From positions 1 through 44,064 of the forward strand of contig JAUIHM010000018.1 in NCBI GenBank assembly GCA_030432315.1: a DNA stretch of 44,064 nucleotides, read 5' to 3'. A program made the translations under genes and the position numbers. Every line of letters begins with the position of its first letter. The first letter of the stretch is position 1. Below, piece by piece: positions 27,332-37,108 of this stretch. The DNA is from Alphaproteobacteria bacterium (GTDB taxonomy: Bacteria; Pseudomonadota; Alphaproteobacteria; Rhodobacterales; Rhodobacteraceae). The notes below the pieces were generated by a model. That model searched no databases. It saw only the letters and a program-made list of their open reading frames with translations, and was not told the origin of the DNA.

Positions 27332-28491
27332 GACACGTTCCGCCGCACCAGCACCAGAGGCAGCAGACCGATTGGCGCCAGCATCGCCAGCGCCACAGGC
27401 AGGCCGAAGAACTTCGCCGAAATACCGATCAGCGGCGGACCGATCAGAAACGCGGTGAAGGCGATCAGCGCCAGCGTCGCCACGTTCTGCTCGCGCCGTC
27501 GCCCGCCGCCCATCTGCCCGACCATCGACATTGCCAGCGGATAGATGTTGCCGCAGCCCAGCCCGACGACAAACGCAGCGGGAACTGCGACCAGAAGTCC
27601 GGGCGCAAGTCCGAAGGTGAAAATCCCGACTGCCATCAGCACCGCCGAGGCATAGATCACCTTCTGTGGCCCGAACATTTCCGCCAGACGGTCGCCGGAC
27701 AGCCGGGTGATCGCCATCGACACCGCGAAGACCGCGAAGGTCGCGGCGGTGGCAAAGGGGGTGGCGCCGATATTCTCGCGCAGGAGCAGCGCCGACCATT
27801 CCATCATCGCCCCCTCGGTAAGAAGCGAGCCGATCGGCACGAGGCAGAGCAGCAGCAGCGCCGCCGGCGGCAGGCTGAAGCCGCGCGATTTGACCGGGGC
27901 TTCCGGCTCGGGCTCTTCGGCCGGATCGTCGGCCAGCAGCCGGCGTGAAAACAGCACGTGGGCGAGGATGAACAGCGGCTGCACGATCAGCTGCTGGGTG
28001 AGAAAACTGATCTCCGCCTGGGCGAAGGCCCCACCGATCAGCGAGCCGACCACCGTGCCGATGCTCCAGAAGCCGTGACAGCGGGTCATGATCCGCCGCC
28101 CCAGCGCGGTTTCCGTCTGGCTGGCCTTGGCATTCATAGACACCTCGATGGTGGCGATGGTCAGACCGCAACAGAACAGCGAAAACATCAGCCACACCGC
28201 GTTGGTCGCCAGACCCGGGCCGATGAAGCAGGCAAAAAACGCCGCACCGCCGAGCGTGGTGGCGTTTTTGGTGCCGATCCGCGCCGTCAGCCGGCCCACC
28301 GTCAGAAACCCGAGCATCGTTCCCGCCGGCATGCCGAACAGGGCGAAGGCGAGGGTCATCACGTCGAGGTCGAGCGCCTGTTTCACGTCCGGAATCCGCG
28401 GAAACCAGACGGCGAACCCGAGCGCATTGAGGGCGAAAACCAGTTGCAGCGAAAGCAGGCGCGAACGGTCGGAAGCGGTGGTCTCGGACAT
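27328..28491 (-). CDS. MFS transporter
   Basis: The 387-residue protein is built almost wholly of hydrophobic helices (about 12), with the MFS loop motif GRLTARIGTKNA between helices 2 and 3 and a polar loop near residue 190 (AEEPEPEAPVKSRG). The opening LVFALNALGFAVWFPRIPDVKQAL and the NAKASQTE segment resemble the FucP/YbjJ-like group of sugar or drug permeases. Substrate cannot be told. The start at 28491 is where similarity begins. It is divergent from a P-loop protein gene and shares a CTAG stop overlap with the I78 lipoprotein. Confidence 0.88.
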   Translation of the reverse strand: MSETTASDRSRLLSLQLVFALNALGFAVWFPRIPDVKQALDLDVMTLAFALFGMPAGTMLGFLTVGRLTARIGTKNATTLGGAAFFACFIGPGLATNAVWLMFSLFCCGLTIATIEVSMNAKASQTETALGRRIMTRCHGFWSIGTVVGSLIGGAFAQAEISFLTQQLIVQPLFILAHVLFSRRLLADDPAEEPEPEAPVKSRGFSLPPAALLLLCLVPIGSLLTEGAMMEWSALLLRENIGATPFATAATFAVFAVSMAITRLSGDRLAEMFGPQKVIYASAVLMAVGIFTFGLAPGLLVAVPAAFVVGLGCGNIYPLAMSMVGQMGGGRRREQNVATLALIAFTAFLIGPPLIGISAKFFGLPVALAMLAPIGLLPLVLVRRNVS

Positions 28492-28642
28492 CGGGGGGAC
28501 ATTCTGAAAGGGGTGTCGCCGCCTCCTATCCTGTTTCAGGTAACCCGTCCACCATCCTCGCGCGGGGTGAAACCGCATTGCCCGTTCGGCGGGAGAATGC
28601 CACGGTCCGGCGATTCGGTCAGGCGCGTACGGGGGGCAGGGC

Positions 28643-29155
28643 ATGGAACGGAGTGTCATTCTTGGAAATACCGCCGGCGGCAAATCCACCCTGGCCCGCC
28701 GTCTCGCCGCCACGCGCAATCTGCCACACGTTGAGATCGACGCACTCTACTGGCAGCCGGACTGGTCGCTTGCGCCGGCGGAGGACTATCAGCGGGCGCA
28801 TGCTGAGGCCGTTGCCGGCGCGCGCTGGATCATCGACGGTGGCGGCGACCTGCCTTCGATCGAGGCGCGGCTCGACCGGGCCACGGAAATCATCCTGATC
28901 GATTTACCGCTCTGGGTGCATTACTGGCGGGCGGCGGAACGCCAGTTCGCCTGGGCGACCGGGACCCTCGACCATCCGCCCGCCGGCGGGGTGGACATGC
29001 CGCCGACCGGACGGCTGTTCGAAATCATCTGGACCGTCGACCAGGAGTGGATGCCGCGTCTGCGCCGGCTCTGTGACCTTCATGAGGCGAAAGGATGCAC
29101 GGTGATCCGCCTGACCACCCCCGAGGCGGTGGATCGCTTTTGCGCACCTGGCTGA
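28643..29155 (+). CDS. P-loop NTPase, adenylate-kinase-like (FlaR-type)
   Basis: The 170-residue protein begins MERSVILGNTAGGKSTLARRLA with a Walker A (GNTAGGKST) close to the N terminus. It continues LPHVEIDALYWQPDW and WIIDGGGDLPSIEARLDRATEIILIDLP, the pattern of proteins labelled topology modulation protein or adenylate kinase-related kinase. The C-terminal CTVIRLTTPEAVDRF is also typical. A nucleotide or small-molecule kinase activity is likely, but the substrate is unknown. It starts at the ATG 28643 after a GGGGGGCAGGG stretch. Confidence 0.82.
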   Translation: MERSVILGNTAGGKSTLARRLAATRNLPHVEIDALYWQPDWSLAPAEDYQRAHAEAVAGARWIIDGGGDLPSIEARLDRATEIILIDLPLWVHYWRAAERQFAWATGTLDHPPAGGVDMPPTGRLFEIIWTVDQEWMPRLRRLCDLHEAKGCTVIRLTTPEAVDRFCAPG

Positions 29156-29276
29156 CGCAGCGGCTGGGGCCGACCCGGTGGTGATCTGCACAGGGGCGCG
29201 GTCGTGCCGGTTGTAATGCCGGCGCAATGAGGTTAAACCTGAACCGTCGGGTTGTTGGTTTTTGGAATGATTTCAT

Positions 29277-31036
<1,760 letters not shown>

Positions 31037-31040
<4 letters not shown>

Positions 31041-31918
31041 CCGCACCCGTTGCCGACGGCCTGCTGTTCAGCGTCGATTTCGAGGATTTCAGCCACGACC
31101 TGAAACGCGATCTCGGTCTCTGGGACACCGGGCCGCTGCGTGGCGATGCGCTCTGGCGGGCCTGGGAGGAGATCGCCGGGTTTCTTGCCCGCCACGACGA
31201 CGCGAAGATCACCTTCTTCTGCACCGGCATCGTCGCCGAACGGTTGCCCGACCTGATCGCCCGCATCGCCGCCGACGGCCACGAGGTCGCCTGCCATTAC
31301 CACATGCACGACGAAATGGACCGCCAGACCGCGGCGGAGGTCGAGTGCAACCTGCGCCGTGCGATTGATCTGCTCTCCGCCGCCTCGGGCGCCCCGGTCC
31401 GCGGCTTCCGCGCTCCCAAATTCCGCATCGAAAAGCGCGATCCGGCCCAGTACCAGGTGCTGGAACGCCTCTTCGACTACGATTCCTCGTATTTCACCGA
31501 CCGCCCCGACGGGCTCGCCGCCTTCCGCGCCCGCATGGGCCTGACCCGGCTGGCCCTGTTGCCGATCTATTCCGGCAGGCCGCATCCGCGCCTTCCGGCA
31601 ATGAAACTCGGCGGCTCGTATTTCAAACTCTTCCCCGGCGCGATCTCCGACCGCCTGATCGCCGGGGCCAAAGCCGCAGGGATGCAGCCGCACATCTACC
31701 TGCACCCCTATGAATTCTGCAAAACCGGCGACTTCCTGCTCTCCCAGGCCGAACTCGCCCCGCTCGGGCTGAAAAACCGCCTCTACTGGACCCTGCGCCA
31801 GCATCAGTGGTCGACCGTCGGCAACGGCAGCGTCGCCCGCAAGCTCGACGCCATCCTCACCCGGCTGAGGCTGTTGGGCCGCCTCTGCGATCAGCCGGGA
31901 ATGCCTGAAACAGGTTAG
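31037..31918 (+). CDS. Polysaccharide deacetylase (NodB-homology domain)
   Basis: The 293-residue protein has a NodB-type TIM-barrel: FSVDFEDFSHDL near the start with the catalytic Asp, KITFFCTGIVAERLPDLIARIAADGHEVACHYHMHDEM with the metal-site histidines, GAPVRGFRAPKFRI, YDSSYF, and a C-terminal YLHPYEFC. The wording (VDFEDF, RAPKF, YDSS, HPYE) follows the exopolysaccharide-linked deacetylase group rather than chitin deacetylases. No signal peptide is seen, so it may act on a lipid-linked precursor in the cytoplasm. It is coupled to the carbamoyltransferase. The NodU-NodB pairing resembles Nod-factor decoration, but no NodC or NodA homologue is present here. Confidence 0.9.
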
Positions 31919-31920
31919 TC

Positions 31921-31973
31921 ATTTGGCTAAGTATCTTGACGCGCCGCCGCGCCGTCAGGATACTTACCCATAT
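31921..31973. promoter_or_regulatory. Large inverted repeat, operator for the ArsR-type gene
   Basis: Two 21-nt arms, 31921-31941 and 31953-31973, match as inverted repeats at 18 of 21 positions, with an 11-nt spacer. The best-conserved core is TAAGTATC in the left arm and GATACTTA in the right. The right arm runs into the first two bases of the regulator's ATG, so a bound repressor would block both promoter and start region. Confidence 0.75.
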
Positions 31974-32316
31974 GGCTAACCTTGATTCGATCTTCCACGC
32001 CCTGTCCGACTGCACCCGCCGCGCGGTGGTGCAGCAGCTGACCGGCGGTCCGGCCAGCGTCAAGACCCTGGCCGAACCCCATGCGATGGCGCTGCCGACC
32101 TTTCTCAAACACCTCCAGGTGCTTGAAGCCTGCGACCTGATCGTGACGCGGAAAACCGGCCGGGTGCGCACCTGCGCCCTGCAACCGGAAACGGCGCAGG
32201 CGGCTGAACACTGGCTGAGCACCCAGCGCGGCCTGTGGGAACGCCGTCTCGACCGTCTCGACAGTTTTCTCACCGCCCAAACCCCGAAGGATCCCGACGA
32301 TGCCGCACAATCCTGA
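31972..32316 (+). CDS. ArsR/SmtB-family transcriptional regulator
   Basis: The 114-residue protein is a winged-helix regulator: MANLDSIFHALSDCTRRAVVQQLTGGPASVKTLAEPHAMALPTFLKHLQVLEACDLIVTRKTGRVRTCAL is a complete ArsR-type HTH, followed by a C-terminal helix. No metal-binding CxC motif is present. ArsR genes paired with an SRPBCC/AHSA1 gene form a common two-gene unit in which the regulator represses both. The ATG at 31972 is chosen because an upstream start would lie inside the operator. The stop overlaps the next gene by 17 bp. Confidence 0.9.
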   Translation: MANLDSIFHALSDCTRRAVVQQLTGGPASVKTLAEPHAMALPTFLKHLQVLEACDLIVTRKTGRVRTCALQPETAQAAEHWLSTQRGLWERRLDRLDSFLTAQTPKDPDDAAQS

Positions 32317-32764
32317 CCTCGACCTCGAACTGGTGCGCGAACTTGCCGTCTCACCCGACCGCATCTGGCGCGCCTGGACGGAACCGGACCTGCTCCGGCA
32401 ATGGTGGTGCCCGAAACCCTGGACGGTCAGCCGGGCGGTGATCGAGCCGCGTCCCGGCGGCCGGTTCATGACGGTGATGGTCGACCCGGACGGCAGCGAA
32501 TATCCCAACGAGGGATGCTTCCTTGCCATCGAACCGCAGCGCCGCATCGTCTTTACCGACGCCCTGTCCGAAGGCTGGCGGCCAAAACCGGAACCTTTCA
32601 TGACTGCCGAAATAACCATCGAACCGACGGAAACCGGCGCCCGCTACACCGCCAGAGTGCAGCACCGTGACGCCGCCGACCGGAAAAAGCACGAGGAGAT
32701 GGGGTTCTTTGGCGGCTGGGCGACCGCCATCGGTCAACTCGAAACCCTGGCAAAGGATCTTTGA
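32300..32764 (+). CDS. SRPBCC-fold (AHSA1-type) protein paired with ArsR regulator
   Basis: The 154-residue protein has the AHSA1 pattern: LELVRELAVSPDRIWRAWTEPDLLRQWWCPKPW, GGRFMTVMVDPDG, GCFLAIEPQRRIVFTDAL, and the C-terminal HEEMGFFGGWATAIGQLETLA. These are hydrophobic-pocket proteins of uncertain role, regularly encoded with an ArsR-type repressor. The start lies 17 bp inside the regulator gene, so the pair is cotranslated. It is more typical of the family than the SRPBCC protein at 7205. Confidence 0.9.
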   Translation: MPHNPDLDLELVRELAVSPDRIWRAWTEPDLLRQWWCPKPWTVSRAVIEPRPGGRFMTVMVDPDGSEYPNEGCFLAIEPQRRIVFTDALSEGWRPKPEPFMTAEITIEPTETGARYTARVQHRDAADRKKHEEMGFFGGWATAIGQLETLAKDL

Positions 32765-32938
32765 GGCAAGCGGTGCTGCATCCGCGCCCGCGGAGGGCTC
32801 CGCCTGTCCTGAAGCAACGGGACAGGCGTACCGGATCTGGCTTTCCGCGCAGGTTCGGCACCAGGCGCTGAGCTCTTCAGTATCCGATCCCCGGCCGGCC
32901 TGGCAGTACGGGGCCGGCCCTGCCCGGAACAGCCTTGA

Positions 32939-33121
32939 TCAGCTGGCGTTCGGACCACGCAGAATGCGGATCTTTTCCCGTACCCGGCGCCACTGGTCGG
33001 CCGCCGCCTCATCACCGTTGTCAGCGCAGGTTTTGGCTTTCTGGGCAGCCTCATACTCCGCCCGGTCGCCATGTGCCGAATAGAGCCGGTTGGCGTAATC
33101 GTCGATCTGATGCATGTCCAT
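32939..33121 (-). CDS. Small conserved hypothetical protein
   Basis: The 60-residue hydrophilic helical protein begins MDMHQIDDYANRLYSAHGDRAEYEAAQKAK and ends WRRVREKIRILRGPNAS. I recall similar short proteins in many alphaproteobacteria, but no function is known to me. An AAAGGAGA-type site on its strand lies directly before the ATG at 33121. It is divergent from the serine-rich gene at 33282. Confidence 0.75.
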   Translation of the reverse strand: MDMHQIDDYANRLYSAHGDRAEYEAAQKAKTCADNGDEAAADQWRRVREKIRILRGPNAS

Positions 33122-33281
33122 GCTGTTCTCCTTTCGGAAACTTTGGGAGTCGGTTCTATCACAGTTTCCCGCCGATGTGCAGTCCCTGCCGTGCCGGCAC
33201 CGGCGGTGTCCGGATCACAAGGCTTGATCGTATTGCGTTTACGCTGTTTGCTGGTGGCACTGGCAACGACTTGGGAAGGCG

Positions 33282-34967
33282 ATGACCGTCCACGCAAAAC
33301 ACCGTGAGTCCGTGTCCAGCCCGGTGGTCGGCACGGGGCACCGCGCCGCAGCGGGTTTCGCGCCGGTCCGTCTGGCGGCGGTGCAGTCGCTGGTCGGGCG
33401 CAGTCCGTCGGTGCAGCGGTTGGCCATCCTTCAGGCCGCCGCCAACGCCGGGAAACACGAGGCAGAAAGCGGCTCCCCGGCTGGACCCGCCGCACCGGCG
33501 CGGTGGGCCGGCGCGCGGCCCAGGCCCGCCGGGGCCGAGATGCATTCCAGTGCATCCGGTCACGCCATGCGGTCCTCCCTGACCCTTCAGCGCGAGGCTG
33601 ATGGACTGCGCGGCATCGGACTGCGTTTGGCGCTCGATCCGGTGACGCGTCCGTTCTCGCCGGTGCAGCGGTCCCGCCGGGCGGTACTTCTCGGCGGTAC
33701 CATCCACAGCCAGGGCGGCGTCGGTCAGGTGATTCAGCGGGTTGGCGACGAAGATGCCGGGTTTTTCGGCCGGATCTTCGGTTCATTCCAGGAAATCGCG
33801 GAATATGGCAGGGTGGCTTTATTTTCCAAGATCGCGGGCGCCGTGCTCAACACCGCCACCTATCTCGGTACGGCAATCGAGATCGCGATCTGGAAGGCGA
33901 ACAGTGACGAGGGCGCGAACACCATCATTCCGCATGTTCTGGCCATGGCCGCGCAACTGGCGTACTTTACCAAGAACCTCGCAGGCGCGATCACGTCCAG
34001 AACGCGCGTCAACGCCAAGCGTCAGGAATACATTGCCTGCGCCGGCGCCTGGCAACACGCCCTGACGACCTGTGGCGCGCAACCAACGCCCGCAAACATT
34101 GCCATGCTGCTCAATGTCCAGCGACGGGCACAGAGGCTCTATTCGGAACTCGACACACTGGTAAAAAGCGACTGGGCGCTTAACGCCGGAATCGTGGCGA
34201 GCCTTGCCGGTCTGATGCTCGCCGGCGGCAACGTGGTTGCATTCGCTGCCGAGCACAACAGTTGGCAAACCCAGTTCGGCCCGGATTGGACCACCGTTCT
34301 GGGCATCCTGACCCTGCTGATGCCGATGGCGCAAAAGTCCCTCGATGCGCTCGCAACTTCGAAATCGCAGATGCCGCAGAAGTTCTTTGACGTCGATGTC
34401 ACTGTGGCTCTGGCCGCCGCGGCGCCCGGTCCGCTCGTCGATGACGGTTCTTCCGGTTTCAGTGGTTCCGACAGCAGCAGTTTCTCCGGTTTCGACCGCT
34501 CCTCCAGCTCCAGCGACTCTTTCACTGACAGCAGTTCGGACACCGGGTCGTCGAGTTCCTCCAGTTACGACGACAGCAGTTCTGCCAGCTCTTTCAGTTC
34601 CTCCAGTTCCAGCAGTTCTGCCAGCTCTTTCAGTTCCTCCAGTTCCAGCGGCTCCGGCAGCAGCAGTTCCTACAGTTCCGGCTCGGACAGCAGCGCCGCC
34701 TCCGACGACCGGCTGCCAGCCGCTGCCGCCGCGCTTGAAAGCGGATCCACGTCCCTATCCTCCCGATCCGGCGCATCGGCTTCCCGGTCGGACTCGGGCG
34801 GCGACGCGGTCATTGACGTGGATGACAGCCCGCCGAGCCTGGTCCCCGCCGGCCCCGCTTCCGGCAATGCCGGCAGCTGGGCCTGGTCGGTCGTCACTGC
34901 CCCCTACAATGCGGTTGCGACATGGCTCGGCTCCTCGAAGGCAAAGGTCGACGGCAGCAACGTCTGA
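33282..34967 (+). CDS. Unrecognised 561-residue protein, QR motifs and serine-rich tract
   Basis: I do not recognise this protein as a whole. Residues 1-155 are low in structure and hold spaced QR motifs at 45-46 (SPSVQRLAILQAAAN), 102-103, 128-129 and 151-152 (QVIQRVGDEDA). That style is reminiscent of the N-terminal leaders of DUF4157-type proteins and cargo of extracellular contractile injection systems. Residues about 160-385 are helical, with hydrophobic segments near 179-204, 298-323 and 337-351. Residues about 389-475 are mostly Ser with Asp, Gly and Phe, and include an exact 12-residue tandem repeat (433-444, 445-456). The C terminus has a short Trp-containing helix. No signal peptide is seen. 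GGGAAGGCG precedes the ATG. It appears monocistronic; no contractile-system gene lies in the window. Confidence 0.75.
   Translation: MTVHAKHRESVSSPVVGTGHRAAAGFAPVRLAAVQSLVGRSPSVQRLAILQAAANAGKHEAESGSPAGPAAPARWAGARPRPAGAEMHSSASGHAMRSSLTLQREADGLRGIGLRLALDPVTRPFSPVQRSRRAVLLGGTIHSQGGVGQVIQRVGDEDAGFFGRIFGSFQEIAEYGRVALFSKIAGAVLNTATYLGTAIEIAIWKANSDEGANTIIPHVLAMAAQLAYFTKNLAGAITSRTRVNAKRQEYIACAGAWQHALTTCGAQPTPANIAMLLNVQRRAQRLYSELDTLVKSDWALNAGIVASLAGLMLAGGNVVAFAAEHNSWQTQFGPDWTTVLGILTLLMPMAQKSLDALATSKSQMPQKFFDVDVTVALAAAAPGPLVDDGSSGFSGSDSSSFSGFDRSSSSSDSFTDSSSDTGSSSSSSYDDSSSASSFSSSSSSSSASSFSSSSSSGSGSSSSYSSGSDSSAASDDRLPAAAAALESGSTSLSSRSGASASRSDSGGDAVIDVDDSPPSLVPAGPASGNAGSWAWSVVTAPYNAVATWLGSSKAKVDGSNV
34580..34651 (+). 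repeat. Tandem 36-bp repeat, two copies, in the serine-rich tract
   Basis: Two adjacent 36-bp units (34580-34615 and 34616-34651) differ only near their 3' ends. The unit starts TTCTGCCAGCTCTTTCAG and encodes SSASSFSSSSSS. Shorter, degenerate copies of CAGTTCC and CAGCAGTT surround it from about 34450 to 34690. Confidence 0.85.
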
Positions 34968-35149
34968 AGGGCTTCCGGCGGGTCTCGCGCGGGCGGCGGT
35001 GGTGCGTTAACACTTCCCGCTGCTTTCAAATCCGTAGGTATCATCCGGGTATCGAATGGGTACGGGTAGGGTACGCCGCCGCCACATGGTTAATGCGGGT
35101 TCTCGACAGCGGCGCTGCAATGCGGCAAAACTGGGCGCGGAGGTGTGCC

Positions 35150-35914
35150 ATGAGTTCCAAACCGCCCATTCTGTTTCTGCACGGCGCCTTTGCAGGGCCC
35201 GAAACATGGCAGAAGTTTCTGGCGCCGTGGTTCGCGGCACGCGGTCACCGGGTGTTGGCCCCGGACCTTGCCGGACCCGCGTCCGGGCCGGTTCGTCTGC
35301 GGGACTACATCAGCCGCGCCTGTGATGCTGCAGATGCCCTGGGGGGACGACCGGTGGTGGTCGGTCACTCGCTTGGCGGCTTTGTGGCACAACATCTTGC
35401 GGCCCGGCAAAAAGCCAGCGGCATGGCACTTCTCGCCTCGCCCGGTCCGTTCGGTCTGGGTCCGACCTTCTGGAACCTGTCCTCCCGCTCGCCCGAGGTG
35501 CTGGCCGCGGCGCTGGCGATCCAGGCCGGTGCCGCCGATCTGCTGAGCATCGACCTGATGCGCATGGCGCTCTTCGCCCCCGATACGCCCGACGGATGGA
35601 TCATCGACGTGTTGCCCGAACCCCGTCAGGAAAGCCCCCGGGTGCTGCTCGATGCCATGACCTGGCATCTCCCCGCCTGGCCTCTCGCCCGCCTCACCCC
35701 GACCCTCGCCCTCCACGGCCGCCTCGACGCCTTCGTTCCGACCACGGATTTCTGGTCTCTGGGGTTCGCCTACAACGCTGAAATGGAAGCATTTTCCGGT
35801 ATGGGCCACGGTCTGCCGCTGGACCCGAACTGGCGGTCGCTGGCGTGGCGCATCAACGCCTGGCTCGATGAACGCCGGGTTGGCCAGGCGACGTCCGCAC
35901 CGCTGGCCGCCTGA
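35150..35914 (+). CDS. Alpha/beta-fold hydrolase
   Basis: The 254-residue protein is an alpha/beta hydrolase: ILFLHGAFAGPETW (oxyanion region), the nucleophile elbow VVGHSLGGFVAQH, LHGRLDAFVP with the likely catalytic Asp, and GMGHGLPLDPNW with the catalytic His. Esterase or lipase-like activity is likely; substrate unknown. GCGGAGG sits just before the ATG at 35150, which rules out the longer frame upstream. It is followed after 33 bp by a galE-like gene and may be cotranscribed with it. Confidence 0.9.
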   Translation: MSSKPPILFLHGAFAGPETWQKFLAPWFAARGHRVLAPDLAGPASGPVRLRDYISRACDAADALGGRPVVVGHSLGGFVAQHLAARQKASGMALLASPGPFGLGPTFWNLSSRSPEVLAAALAIQAGAADLLSIDLMRMALFAPDTPDGWIIDVLPEPRQESPRVLLDAMTWHLPAWPLARLTPTLALHGRLDAFVPTTDFWSLGFAYNAEMEAFSGMGHGLPLDPNWRSLAWRINAWLDERRVGQATSAPLAA

Positions 35915-35947
35915 CGTGGCCGGTCTGTCACAGGGGTCCGGCCGCTG

Positions 35948-36985
35948 ATGCGGGTACTGGTGACCGGCGGTGCCGGCTATATCGGGTCGCATGTGCTCGT
36001 CGAACTTCTGAATGCCGGCCACCAGGTTCACGTGCTCGACAACCTTTCGCATGGTCATCGCGAGGCCCTGCGGCGGGTTGGGACCCTCACCGGCGGTGAA
36101 ATTCCGCTGACCGAAGTGGATATTCGTGATGAAACAGGGGTTTACACGGCGGTCTCCGCCTTCCACCCCGACGCCTGCATCCACCTGGCCGGTCTCAAAT
36201 CGCCGACCGAGTCACTGGCCGTGCCTGATCTCTACCACTCGGTCAATGTCACCGGCAGTCAGGTGCTGTTCGACTGTCTTGATCGGGCCGGCTGTCTGCG
36301 AATGGTGTTTTCCTCCAGCGCCGCGGTCTACGGCCCGCCGGTTCATCTGCCGGTGGACGAAAGCCATCCCACGCACCCGTCGACGCCCTACGGCGCCAGC
36401 AAACTCGCTGTCGAACATGCCCTGCATTCCCGTTTCGAGACCGCCCCCGACCGCGCCATCGCCATTCTGCGCTACTTCAACCCGGTCGGCGCGCATCCTT
36501 CGGCAAACATCGGCGAGCATCCCTCCGGACCTCCGGCCAACCTCATGCCGATCCTGCTTGAAGCTGCTCTGGGAAAAAGGTCCCATGTCCGGATATTCGG
36601 CACGGACTACCCGACCGCCGACGGCACCGGACTGCGCGACTACCTGCATATAACCGATCTCGCCCGGGCACATCTGGCGGCTCTGGAATGGACCGCGGAC
36701 GGAAGCGCAATCGGCACCTTCAACCTCGGAACCGGTGAGGGCGTATCGGTGCGCCGGATGATCCGCACCTTTCAGCAGGTCACCGGTCGGCGTATTCCGG
36801 TCATGGAGGGTCCCCGGCGTGAGGGGGATGTCAGTGCCAACTTCGCCAACCCCGGTCACGCCAATGCCGTGCTTGGCTGGACCGCCAGTCTGTCCCTCGA
36901 AGAGGCCTGCGGTTCGGCCTGGGCCTGGGCGCAACTCAATCCTGAGGGATACCGAAAGCCCGGCCGCGCGGCACCTTCCCGCTGA
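35948..36985 (+). CDS. galE: UDP-glucose 4-epimerase-like NAD-dependent epimerase
   Basis: The 345-residue extended short-chain dehydrogenase opens with the NAD site MRVLVTGGAGYIGSHV, then the SSSAAVYG strand and the catalytic Y148-xxx-K152 in PYGASK, with RYFNPVGAHP, LRDYLHITDLARAH and FNLGTGEGVSV of GalE enzymes. It would convert UDP-glucose and UDP-galactose, or their N-acetyl forms, for polysaccharide synthesis. The gene follows the hydrolase and precedes the WecA-type transferase in the same direction, with 123 bp between. Substrate preference cannot be told by eye. Confidence 0.92.
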   Translation: MRVLVTGGAGYIGSHVLVELLNAGHQVHVLDNLSHGHREALRRVGTLTGGEIPLTEVDIRDETGVYTAVSAFHPDACIHLAGLKSPTESLAVPDLYHSVNVTGSQVLFDCLDRAGCLRMVFSSSAAVYGPPVHLPVDESHPTHPSTPYGASKLAVEHALHSRFETAPDRAIAILRYFNPVGAHPSANIGEHPSGPPANLMPILLEAALGKRSHVRIFGTDYPTADGTGLRDYLHITDLARAHLAALEWTADGSAIGTFNLGTGEGVSVRRMIRTFQQVTGRRIPVMEGPRREGDVSANFANPGHANAVLGWTASLSLEEACGSAWAWAQLNPEGYRKPGRAAPSR

Positions 36986-37108
36986 TGCCTGCCGCTGCGA
37001 AAAATACCTGTCGCGCCCGAAGCGGATTTCCTGTATGGCGACTGGTGGTTAACGGGTTTTGCCGACCTGAACCAAAACAGGGCCGGCAAATGACGGGGCA
37101 GGGGCGGA

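Noticed and set aside
34450-34690. Repeat-rich stretch as a possible CRISPR array
   Set aside because: Repeats are contiguous, in frame and coding for serine; there are no unique spacers and no cas genes.
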